From JAXLXE01 sp046328115 (GTDB lineage Bacteria > Chloroflexota > UBA6077 > JACCZL01), in assembly GCA_046328115.1 (NCBI GenBank), contig JAXLXE010000003.1:558001-622000 (forward strand): a stretch of 64,000 bases of DNA, written 5' to 3'. The notes beneath the pieces were generated by a model. It was given only the letters and a program-made list of their open reading frames with translations, ran no database searches and was not told where the DNA came from. A program made the position numbers and the translations under genes. Of the stretch, positions 34,341 through 42,110 are shown one piece after another; the first letter of the stretch is position 1; each line of letters starts with the position of its first letter.

Positions 34341-35226
34341 ACAGCAGATCCACCACGAGGTTCGTCACCACGAAGATGGTGGCCAGTATCAAGATGCCGG
34401 CCTGCACCACCTGGAGATCGCGAAAGCCAATGGCCTCAACGATGAGCCGTCCCATGCCCGGCCAGGCGAAGACGGTCTCTGTGATCACCGTACCGCCGAG
34501 CATACCGCCAAACTGCAAACCGATGATCGTCACGGATGGGATGGCGGCGTTCTTCAAGGCGTGCCGCAGGATCACCGCGTTCTCTGGCAATCCCTTTGCC
34601 CGCGCTGTTTGAACGTAGTCCTGGCGCAGCACCTCCAGCATCGCCGACCGCGTCTGTCGCGCGACGATTGCCGCCGAGCCAAAACCCAACGCGAACGCCG
34701 GCATCACAAGCTGCGCCCAGGTCCCACGTCCGGTGGTGGGTAACCAACCAAGCTGAACGCTGAACAGCATCATCATCATCAAGCCGAGCCAGAACACCGG
34801 CACGGAGACGCCGAGCAGTGCCAGCGTCATCACGAGACTGTCCCAGAAGGTGTACTGCATGGTGGCGGAGACGATGCCGGCCGTGACCCCGATGGCCATG
34901 GAGACGAGGAGGCCGGCTATCGCAAGCTCCACGGTGGCGGGAAAGCGCTCCGCCACCTCATCGATCACCGGACGACGCGTTCTGGCGGAGATTCCGAAAT
35001 CGCCCGTGACGGCGTTGGTGACAAATCGGGCGTATTGGACGTGCAGCGGCCTGTCTAGACCCAGGTAGGCCCGCACGCGCTCAACGTCCTCTTGTCGAGC
35101 TTCGACCCCCGCCGCCATGAGGGCCGGATCGCCCGGCACGAGCTTCATGATGCCAAAGACGATGAGCGAGACGCCGAACAGAATCGGGACAAGCGTCAGC
35201 AGTCGTTGGACGATATAGCGCGTCAT
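34306..35226 (-). CDS. ABC transporter permease (OppB/DppB-like), second system
   Basis: The 306-residue product begins MTRYIVQRLLTLVPILFGVS and ends DLLYVYLDPRIKYG, both diagnostic of the family. The EAA loop reads VLRQDYVQTARAKGLPENAV. Six membrane helices are visible. It is the first gene of the second import operon (OppB, OppC, SBP, enolase-superfamily enzyme). The operator-like site 2 lies 133 bp upstream of its ATG. Confidence 0.93.
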   Translation of the reverse strand: MTRYIVQRLLTLVPILFGVSLIVFGIMKLVPGDPALMAAGVEARQEDVERVRAYLGLDRPLHVQYARFVTNAVTGDFGISARTRRPVIDEVAERFPATVELAIAGLLVSMAIGVTAGIVSATMQYTFWDSLVMTLALLGVSVPVFWLGLMMMMLFSVQLGWLPTTGRGTWAQLVMPAFALGFGSAAIVARQTRSAMLEVLRQDYVQTARAKGLPENAVILRHALKNAAIPSVTIIGLQFGGMLGGTVITETVFAWPGMGRLIVEAIGFRDLQVVQAGILILATIFVVTNLVVDLLYVYLDPRIKYG

Positions 35227-35358
35227 CCTTCAGAGGTCGCCCCCGACCGCGTAGCTGCGCAACAGACTACAAGGCGCTTCCACGCCACAACTCCCCGTTG
35301 AGCTTATACACCGCGCCAGGCAGCGACGCCGCGCAGCGTGTCTGCCAGGGTACCCGGT

Positions 35359-35414
35359 GATCCGTTGCAGTTGCTACGCCGCATGCAACGATTCATGCAC
35401 CGCGCCATGCATCG
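35359..35414. promoter_or_regulatory. Operator-like inverted repeat, site 2
   Basis: CGTTGCA (35363-35369) and TGCAACG (35384-35390) form the inverted repeat. Site 1 and site 2 share GATCCGTTGCA, then CTAC, then ATGCAACGA, and TCA and GCA blocks further on, with no indels. It lies upstream of the second import operon. Confidence 0.75.
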
Positions 35415-35446
35415 TGCGCGCACGCGCGGGTGCGTGAGCTCCGGAC

Positions 35447-36418
35447 CTAGCCGCCGAACAGGCTGATCTCCTGGCCCACGCCGGCTGCCTTGGCCCGTTC
35501 GTAGAGATGGCCGGCCACGGCAACGTCGTGCAGGCCGAGACCGTGCGACTCGAAGATAGTCACGTCGTCCGGGCTGGAGCGGCCCGCCACGCGCCCGCTG
35601 ACCACGTCGCTGAGCTCGGGGAGCTGCGACCATTCCAGCCAGCCGCGCTCGGCTGGGATCAAGAGGTCCCCACCTTCCTCCCTGGCTTGTTCGCGGGAGT
35701 CCACCACGACGAGGTTGGCGCGACGGATCAGGCGCTCGTCGATCTCCTGGCGGATCAGCGAGTTGGAGCCGGCGGCATTGACGTGGGTGCCCGCGCCAAC
35801 GGCGTCGCCGGGGAAGACGGGGCTGCGTGAGGTGGTGATGGTGGCCACGATGGGGGCGCCCTCCACGGCCTCCTGGGCGGATTCCACTGCCCGTAGCTGC
35901 GCTGGCACCCGAGCGGACATCTTCTCCACGAATCGCGCGCGCTTCTCAGCGTCCCGGCTGAAGACGCGGACATCGGTGAGTGGCCTGACGGCGGCGATGG
36001 CCTCGAGCTGACCCTCCGCTTGCCAGCCCGTGCCGATGAGCCCGAGCACTCTGGCATCCTCGTTGGCCATGTAGCGGGTGGCGACGCCAGACGCCGCGCC
36101 GGTGCGCATCATGCCCAGGAGGTCCGCTTCGACGATGGCCAGGAGCTGGCCGTTCTCGGCGGAATACAACAGCACCAGGAAGCGGGTGCCGTCTCGAAAA
36201 GACGTGTAGGACTTCACGCCGACGACGCCGAGACCGAGGTCCGCCCCCGCCAGGAGGTGGAGGGTGCCGCGGGGCAGCTTGGCCCGCTGGCGGGGGAGGT
36301 TGCGGGCCTGCGCGGCGCCAGCCGCCTGGGTGGCGGCTTCCACCCACTGGACCACGTCGTTCATCGTCATGAGGCCGCGCACGTCGGCCTCACGGAGCAG
36401 CAGCGCCATCTCGCTCAC
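35447..36418 (-). CDS. Ornithine cyclodeaminase/mu-crystallin family protein
   Basis: The 323-residue product starts at GTG 36418 (or ATG 36409). The Rossmann region reads RVLGLIGTGWQAEGQLEAIA with G-x-G-x-Q, followed by VRVFSRDAEKRARFVEKMSA. The substrate half carries GVKSYTSFRDGTRFLVLLYS, with the family's active-site Lys in G-V-K. An Asp-rich segment, VVVDSREQAREEGGD, and an ELSDVVSGR motif fit the family. Members deaminate ornithine or reduce imino and keto acids (delta-1-pyrroline-2-carboxylate reductase, alanine dehydrogenase). The reaction cannot be settled. It lies upstream of the second import operon, separated by the operator region, on the same strand. Confidence 0.88.
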   Translation of the reverse strand: MSEMALLLREADVRGLMTMNDVVQWVEAATQAAGAAQARNLPRQRAKLPRGTLHLLAGADLGLGVVGVKSYTSFRDGTRFLVLLYSAENGQLLAIVEADLLGMMRTGAASGVATRYMANEDARVLGLIGTGWQAEGQLEAIAAVRPLTDVRVFSRDAEKRARFVEKMSARVPAQLRAVESAQEAVEGAPIVATITTSRSPVFPGDAVGAGTHVNAAGSNSLIRQEIDERLIRRANLVVVDSREQAREEGGDLLIPAERGWLEWSQLPELSDVVSGRVAGRSSPDDVTIFESHGLGLHDVAVAGHLYERAKAAGVGQEISLFGG

Positions 36419-36487
36419 CTGGGTCTGATATTCACGCCCCGATGATACGCGGGGTGTGGAGTCTGACGGCGAGCGGAGCTGTCTTCC

Positions 36488-37495
36488 CTAGGCGGTGCCC
36501 GCGCCGGCCGCGACAGGCTGACGCCCAGCGCCGGATTCGTCGTACAGGTGACAGGCTACCCAGCGGCGCGGACGCACCTCGGTGAGGCGGGGCTCCTCTA
36601 CGGCGCAGCGCTCCATGGCCATGGGGCAACGCGCCCGGAACGCGCAGCCGATCGGCCGGCTCAAGAGGGATGGGGGCAGGCCGGGGATTCCCTTGAGCTC
36701 ACCCTTGGCTTCCAGCGAGGGCAGGCTGGCGATGAGAAGCTGGCCATAGGGGTGCAGCGGCTCGTTGAAGATGTCGCGGACGGGGGAGACCTCCGCCAGG
36801 TTGCCGGCGTACATGACCCCCAGCCGATCCACCACCTGGGCCATCAGCCCCATATCGTGGCCGACCAGGATGACGGCCGCGCCGATCTCCTCCTGCACGC
36901 TGCGGAGCGTCTCCATGACCTGGCGCTGGACGACGACGTCCAGGGCGCTGGTTGGTTCGTCCGCGATGATCACCCGCGGCCGTAGCGAGATGGCGATGGC
37001 GATGCAGACGCGCTGCTTCATCCCGCCAGACAGCTCGTGCGGGAACATGGCGGCGACGTCTTTGCGCAGGCCCACGCGCTCCAACAGGTCACCGACGCGG
37101 GCGAGGATCTCTGACTTGGGCGCCGTGTCACCGTGATCGCGGAGCGCGTCCACGAACTGGTCGCGCACGCGGAGGACGGGATTCAGCGAATTCATCGCGC
37201 CCTGCGCGACCAGCGCGATCTTGGCCAGCCGCATGCGACGCATCTGGTCCTCTGGCAGATCCAGCAGGTCAAATCCATCCAGCAGGACCTGGCCGCCTTC
37301 GATCCGACCGGGCGCCCTGATCAGCCGCATGAGCGCCAGCGCGATGGTGGACTTGCCGGAACCGGATTCCCCCACCAGACCCACCCGCTCGCCGGGCTGC
37401 AGCGAGAAGTTCACACCGTCCACTGCCTTCACGGGGCCGCGCGACGTGTGGTAGTAGACCTTCAGGTCCTTCACTTGTAGGACGTCTGGCTCCAC
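36488..37495 (-). CDS. Oligopeptide-type ABC transporter ATP-binding protein (DppD-like)
   Basis: The 335-residue product starts at GTG 37495, with GGTGGAG upstream; a further 51-codon in-frame extension is Arg/Asp-rich and unlikely. Walker A GESGSGKST, signature LSGGMKQR, Walker B VIIADEPTSALD and the switch His (LVGHDMG) are intact. The C-terminal oligopeptide extension has four cysteines/CxxxxxC-type spacing (GCAFRARCPMAMERC). DppD normally works with a DppF partner. No DppF-like gene is in the window, although two permease pairs lack ATPases. It may therefore serve either or both import systems. Confidence 0.92.
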   Translation of the reverse strand: MEPDVLQVKDLKVYYHTSRGPVKAVDGVNFSLQPGERVGLVGESGSGKSTIALALMRLIRAPGRIEGGQVLLDGFDLLDLPEDQMRRMRLAKIALVAQGAMNSLNPVLRVRDQFVDALRDHGDTAPKSEILARVGDLLERVGLRKDVAAMFPHELSGGMKQRVCIAIAISLRPRVIIADEPTSALDVVVQRQVMETLRSVQEEIGAAVILVGHDMGLMAQVVDRLGVMYAGNLAEVSPVRDIFNEPLHPYGQLLIASLPSLEAKGELKGIPGLPPSLLSRPIGCAFRARCPMAMERCAVEEPRLTEVRPRRWVACHLYDESGAGRQPVAAGAGTA

Positions 37496-37603
37496 CGAGC
37501 TCCACCCATCTCGGCCAACCGCAGTGACCGCGTCGCAAGAGTCGCAGTGATCGTAACGGCGGCGCCGCCGCGCGTCAACGTCATGATCGCGGAGAGCGTC
37601 TGC

Positions 37604-37706
37604 TACACTGCCTGCCACCAGGGAAATAACGGGGCGCGGACCACCCACTATCCGGTTCGCTAGGTGGAGACTGCGCAGGCGGTCTCCACTTTGCTTTTCC
37701 TGGTGG
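37604..37706 (+). promoter_or_regulatory. Promoter and structured leader before a Na+/H+ antiporter gene
   Basis: TGC-TACACT (-10 at 37604-37609) is followed by a leader that can close a 12-bp helix (37615-37626 with 37695-37706, one G-U). Inside, CCACC (37641-37645) can pair with GGTGG (37663-37667). Alternatively GTGGAGAC (37664-37671) pairs perfectly with GTCTCCAC (37682-37689). The two inner stems exclude each other. It fits no riboswitch class I know. Confidence 0.5.
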
Positions 37707-37728
37707 TGAGCCCGCGGCGCCGCGTGAG

Positions 37729-39021
37729 ATGGAGCGCATCGTGGAGACCCCGACGACGGTTATCACCAATCTGTTCGTAATCTTCCTGGCCGCCAAGCTG
37801 GTGGGCGAGCTCTGCGAGCACATTGGCCAGCCGCCGGTGATCGGTGAGCTGGCGGTGGGCATGCTGCTGGGCCCGCACGCGCTGGGGCTCATTGGGATAC
37901 CCACCGCGGCCATGGCGATGAGCCTGCACGGGGAAGTGGCCGCGACGGAGACGCTGGCGCACGTCCTCGAGTCTCTAGCCGAGCTGGGCGTGATTGTGCT
38001 CCTCTTCGCGGTGGGTTTGGAGACGCGGCTCTCCGAGATGCTGCGGGTGGGCGGGCGCGCCTTCGCGGTGGCAGCGGCGGGAGTGGTGGTGCCGTTCGTG
38101 CTGGGCTACGCCTTTGCCAGCGCGGTTGGGCAGCCAACGATCGAAGCCGTGTTCCTGGGCACCGCCATGGTGGCGACCAGCGTGGGCATCACGGCCCGGG
38201 TGATGGCGGATCTTGGGCAGCTCGACACGCGGGAGGCCAGGATCATCCTGGGCGCGGCGGTCATCGATGACATCCTGGGCATGGTGGTACTGGCGGTGGT
38301 GGCCGCGATGGGGCAGACGGGCACGGTGTCCGCGGGCGAGATCGCGCTAATCGCCGCGCAGGCGGTGGCGTTCACCGTCTTCGTGACCGTGGCAGGGCGG
38401 CACGCGGTGAATCGCTGGAGTGTGCACTTTGAGCTGTTGCGGATTCGGAACGCGCCGTTTGTGGTTGCCGTGGCGGTGATGCTGGGGCTGGCGGTGCTGG
38501 CCGCCAAGGTGGGGCTGGCCGCGATCATCGGCGCGTTCCTGGCGGGTATGGCGTTTGCCGAGCTCCGCGAGCAGTATGAGCTGGAGCGGCAGACGCTGCC
38601 CATCTATGAGCTACTGGTGCCGGTGTTCTTCGTGGTGACCGGCAGCCACGTAGACTGGCGGCTGTTCACCCAGGGTCCGCTGCTTGGCTTTGGCCTGATG
38701 GTCACGGCGCTGGCGATCGGGGGCAAGCTCATCGGTTGTGGCGCGGCGTCGCTGGGCCTGGGTACACGGGGCATCGCGGTGATCGGCGTGGGGATGGCGC
38801 CGCGGGGGGAGGTGGGGCTGATCGTGGCCAACGTGGGACAGTCGCTGGGGACAATCAGCAATCAGACGTTCTCCGTAGTGGTGATGATGAGTGTGCTGAC
38901 CACGCTGTTTGTGCCCCCGGTGCTCGCCGCGATCTACGGGCGGAGCGGGACCGGCCGCAAGCCTTCTCCAGACAGCATGGACGAGATGGCCATTCCCGAT
39001 GGCCGTCTGCCTGACCTCTAG
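37729..39021 (+). CDS. CPA2-family Na+(K+)/H+ antiporter
   Basis: The 430-residue protein has 11-13 hydrophobic segments and no cytosolic TrkA domain. The ion-binding Asp-Asp of electrogenic CPA2 antiporters is present in AAVIDDILGMVVL, near residue 182. The conserved unwound-helix motif GQPPVIGELAVGMLLGPH lies in helix 2-3. The C-terminal half has GVGMAPRGEVGLIVANVG, matching the PRGE motif of KefB/NapA types. It exchanges Na+ or K+ for protons across the cytoplasmic membrane. It is probably monocistronic, behind the structured leader at 37604-37706. Confidence 0.9.
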   Translation: MERIVETPTTVITNLFVIFLAAKLVGELCEHIGQPPVIGELAVGMLLGPHALGLIGIPTAAMAMSLHGEVAATETLAHVLESLAELGVIVLLFAVGLETRLSEMLRVGGRAFAVAAAGVVVPFVLGYAFASAVGQPTIEAVFLGTAMVATSVGITARVMADLGQLDTREARIILGAAVIDDILGMVVLAVVAAMGQTGTVSAGEIALIAAQAVAFTVFVTVAGRHAVNRWSVHFELLRIRNAPFVVAVAVMLGLAVLAAKVGLAAIIGAFLAGMAFAELREQYELERQTLPIYELLVPVFFVVTGSHVDWRLFTQGPLLGFGLMVTALAIGGKLIGCGAASLGLGTRGIAVIGVGMAPRGEVGLIVANVGQSLGTISNQTFSVVVMMSVLTTLFVPPVLAAIYGRSGTGRKPSPDSMDEMAIPDGRLPDL

Positions 39022-39028
39022 CCGCACG

Positions 39029-39034
39029 TATACT
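39029..39034 (+). promoter_or_regulatory. -10 element TATACT before the Uma2 gene
   Basis: TATACT lies 33 bases before the ATG at 39067 and eight bases after the antiporter stop. A GGGAGTGA ribosome site follows. Confidence 0.4.
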
Positions 39035-39066
39035 GGAAGAGCGCGGCCGCGTGGGAGTGATGCGCC

Positions 39067-39630
39067 ATGAGTACCCCGCTCCGGTTCACATCTGCCGACC
39101 TCGAGCTGCTGCCAGACGTGGATGGCGTGCGCTACGAGATCATCGATGGGGAGCTAACTGTGTCGAAGTCCGCAGACTGGCGACATCAGAATGTCTGCTC
39201 GAACTTGAACATCGAGATCGGAAACTGGAATCGGGAGACTCGTTTGGGACGGGTCCTGCAAGCCGCTGGCCTCATCTTCGCGCCGGACGACGACGTGATC
39301 CCAGATCTGATCTGGATCAGCCGAGCACGGCTCGAGAGGGGCATCGACGACGCCGGACACATCCGCCTCGCGCCCGAGCTCGTGGTTGAAGTGCTCTCAG
39401 CCGGAGTCGTGAATGAGCGACGCGATCGCGAGCTGAAGCTGAAACTGTATTCGCGCCAGGGCGTGACCGAGTACTGGATCGTCGACTGGCGGGCGCGCAT
39501 GGTGCAAGTGTTCCGCCGCGGAGAAGTCGCGCTGGCGCTCGTGTGCACTCTACACGACGGCGACACGCTCACTTCGCCGGTGCTCCCAGGCTTCAGCTGC
39601 CCGGTCTCGCGGCTCTGGGACTCCATCTAG
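39067..39630 (+). CDS. Uma2-family (DUF820) putative endonuclease
   Basis: The 187-residue product shows the restriction-endonuclease-like core of the Uma2 family: RYEIIDGELTV near the N-terminus, PDLIWISR (the Asp of the PD motif) at about residue 78 and ELVVEVLS (the E/D-x-K strand), followed by RELKLKLYSRQGVTEYWIVD. These residues would coordinate a metal ion. Such genes are highly multiplied in Chloroflexota and Cyanobacteria, with unclear roles. A second relative is at 48666. It is free-standing with its own promoter. Confidence 0.85.
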   Translation: MSTPLRFTSADLELLPDVDGVRYEIIDGELTVSKSADWRHQNVCSNLNIEIGNWNRETRLGRVLQAAGLIFAPDDDVIPDLIWISRARLERGIDDAGHIRLAPELVVEVLSAGVVNERRDRELKLKLYSRQGVTEYWIVDWRARMVQVFRRGEVALALVCTLHDGDTLTSPVLPGFSCPVSRLWDSI

Positions 39631-39675
39631 GCGCGCTACCATACGCCGGGCCATAACCGGTCCGGGAGCGCCGCC

Positions 39676-40812
39676 GTGAAGATCACCAACATTGAGTGCC
39701 TGCCCACCTGGGGCGGCCGCAAGAACTACCTGTTCGTCGTCGTGGACACGGACGAGGGCATCTGGGGAGTCGGCGAGGGCGGGATCTCCTCGCGCGAGCT
39801 GGCCGTGCAGGGCGCCGTGGAGCACCTGAAGGAGTTCCTGATCGGCCAGGACGCCAGGCGCATCGAGTACCTGTGGCAGACGATGTACCGTGGCGGCTTC
39901 TTCCCCGCGGCCAACGCGACCTCCGCGGCCCTGGCGGCCATCGACATCGCGCTGTGGGACATCAAGGGGAAGGCACTTGGCGTGCCGGTGTACGAGCTAC
40001 TGGGCGGTCTCGCGCGCGAGAGGGTGGTGTGCTACCCACACGTAGTCGGAGCGAGCCGCGAAGAGTTGGTGGAGAATGCCCGCGCGCACGTGGCCCAGGG
40101 GTGGAAGTTCGTCCGCTGGGGCCACCGGATCCCGGCAAGCGGCGTCTTTGACTCGTCATTCCAGGCCCGCGAGACCGTGAAGGACTTCGAGGCGCTCCGC
40201 GCGGCGCTGGGTGACACGGTCGAGCTGTGCTTCGATCTGCACACACGGCACGACGCGCCGGATGCGATCTGGCTGTGCCGCCAGGTGGAGCAGTACCGCC
40301 CGTTCTTCATGGAGGACCCGATCAGGTCGGAGAGCCCGGAGAGCCTGCGCCACGTACGGAGGCACGTGAGCACGCCGCTGGCTATTGGCGAGCAGTACGC
40401 CAGCAAGTGGGAGTTCAGGCAGGTGATCGAGGAGGAGCTGTGCGACTACGCGCGCGTGGACCTGGGCATCTGCGGGGGCATCACGGAGGCGCACAAGGTG
40501 GCCGCCGCGGCGGAGATGCACTACATCAAACTGGTGACCCACAACCCGCTGGGGCCGGTCTCCAGCGCGGCCTGCCTCCAGCTCAACCTGGCCAGCCCAC
40601 TGGTGGGCGTGGCGGAGCAGCCCTACATGCCGGGCACGCTGATGCCGGATGTCTGCCCGGTGCAGATCGAGTGGAAGGACGGCTACCTGCTTCCACCCAC
40701 GCGGCCGGGGCTGGGCATTGAGTTCGACCGCGAAGCCGCCCGGAAGAGCCCGTTCAGGATGTATGAGGTGCCCCACCTGAAGGGCGCCGACGGCGGACTG
40801 ACCAACTGGTGA
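39676..40812 (+). CDS. Enolase-superfamily dehydratase, galactonate dehydratase-like
   Basis: The 378-residue product starts at GTG 39676, with GGGAG upstream. It lacks the K-x-K of mandelate racemase: the strand reads WKFVRWGHRIP. It has CFDLHTRHD (metal Asp plus a catalytic His), MEDPIRSE (Glu), AIGEQYAS (Glu) and THNPLGPVSS (catalytic His). This set is typical of the D-galactonate dehydratase branch. The reaction would be dehydration of a sugar acid to a 2-keto-3-deoxy acid. Neighbours give no pathway support, so the substrate is tentative. Confidence 0.87.
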   Translation: MKITNIECLPTWGGRKNYLFVVVDTDEGIWGVGEGGISSRELAVQGAVEHLKEFLIGQDARRIEYLWQTMYRGGFFPAANATSAALAAIDIALWDIKGKALGVPVYELLGGLARERVVCYPHVVGASREELVENARAHVAQGWKFVRWGHRIPASGVFDSSFQARETVKDFEALRAALGDTVELCFDLHTRHDAPDAIWLCRQVEQYRPFFMEDPIRSESPESLRHVRRHVSTPLAIGEQYASKWEFRQVIEEELCDYARVDLGICGGITEAHKVAAAAEMHYIKLVTHNPLGPVSSAACLQLNLASPLVGVAEQPYMPGTLMPDVCPVQIEWKDGYLLPPTRPGLGIEFDREAARKSPFRMYEVPHLKGADGGLTNW

Positions 40813-40929
40813 GAATGGCTGGCAGCTACCACCAAGGCGCGAGGTGTCTGGGGCCGGTTCTGCTGCGTGTAGACTTCGGGAGACGGACAGCACGGTTCGG
40901 CCTACCTCGAAGCGAAAGTTACCCACCGC

Positions 40930-42110
40930 ATGACGGAAGCTGAGCTACGCGCGATCTTGGAACGCCGTGAGGCCGATCAGGTCGAATTCACCGTCTCCGT
41001 CACTGACGTCGAGAGGTTCTCGGAGGCCGTTTGCGCATTCGCCAACGACCTTCCAAACCATCGCTCACCAGGGTACTTGATCGTCGGCGTTGACGATCTT
41101 GCCGGATTGCCGGAACCACGATTACGGATCGACTTCTTCAAATCCTCGGCGGGTTGCGCGATAACGGCAATATCCAACCCCTTCCATCTCTCGCGGTTGA
41201 GCAGATCTCGACCGTTGAGGGCGACGTTGCCGTTGTTACTGTCCAGCCGTCGCCGCTACCGCCGGTGCGATACAAGGGGCGCGTGTGCATCCGGGTCGGT
41301 CCCCGGCGAGGCTTCGCGACGGACCACGAGGAACGCGTACTCATCGAGCGTTGGATATCCCACGCGCTCACGTTCGACGCTCTACCGTGTCTAGGGAGCA
41401 GCCTGGCCGACATCGGCGTCCCTCTGTTCCTCCTGGAGTACCGACCCCAGGCAATTGCCCCAGAGGTGATCGAGGAGAACAACCGACCGGTCCAGCAACA
41501 GCTCGCATCCCTCCGGTTTTTCGATACGCGCCACGGCTGCGCCACCAACGCGGGAATCGTGCTATTCGGCATCAGTCCGCGCGACTGGCTACCCGGCGCG
41601 TACATCCAGTCCCTCCGCGTCGGTGGTGACTCGTTGTCCGCTCCGGTGTTGAACGAAAAGGAGATCGGCGGTGACCTGCTATCCATGCTCCGCGAACTGG
41701 ACGCGCTGATCGACGCACAGCTCACTCAAATCCCGGTTCCGGAGACGACCCTGCGTGAGCGGACCGTCGCGGCGTACCCGCGCGTCGCGATTCGGGAGTT
41801 GCTGATGAACGCCGTGATGCACCGCGACTACGCCTCCACAGCCCCTCTTCGGTTCACCTGGTTGGAAGACCGCATCGAGATTCAGAGCCCCGGCAGCCTC
41901 TATGGAGAGGCCACACCTGAGAACTTCCCGCGCCAGACGAGCTACCGCAATCCTGTGATCGCGGAAGCTCTGAAAAATCTCGGTTACGTGAACCGATACG
42001 GACGCGGTGTTCTGCGATCGCAGGAGGCACTGGAGCGGAACGGCAGTCCGCACGCCGAATTCGAGTTCGACGCCGGATTCGTCCTAGCGACCATCCGGAG
42101 ACACGCGTGA
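40930..42110 (+). pseudogene. AlbA_2 plus HATPase_c_4 ATP-binding protein, frameshifted
   Basis: The first frame (from ATG 40930) carries an AlbA_2 (Schlafen-like) start: ERREADQVEFTVSVTDVERF and SPGYLIVGVDD. A one-base shift near 41110 moves the protein to the frame reading ITDRLLQILGGLRDNGN, then QPLPSLAVEQ and onward. The second frame ends with RELLMNAVMHRDYAS, ERTVAAYPRVA, EIQSPGSL and KNLGYVNRYGRGV, which is the HATPase_c_4 domain of divergent AAA-4 regulators. Total length fits the family's usual 390-400 residues. Its TGA overlaps the GTG of the ParA-like gene. TTG 41154 could start a truncated C-terminal protein. Confidence 0.7.

Noticed and set aside
37604..37706. Known fluoride, guanidine, c-di-AMP or Mg2+ riboswitch before the antiporter
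   Set aside because: I could not find the conserved core sequences of these classes; only helices are visible, so it is reported as unassigned.
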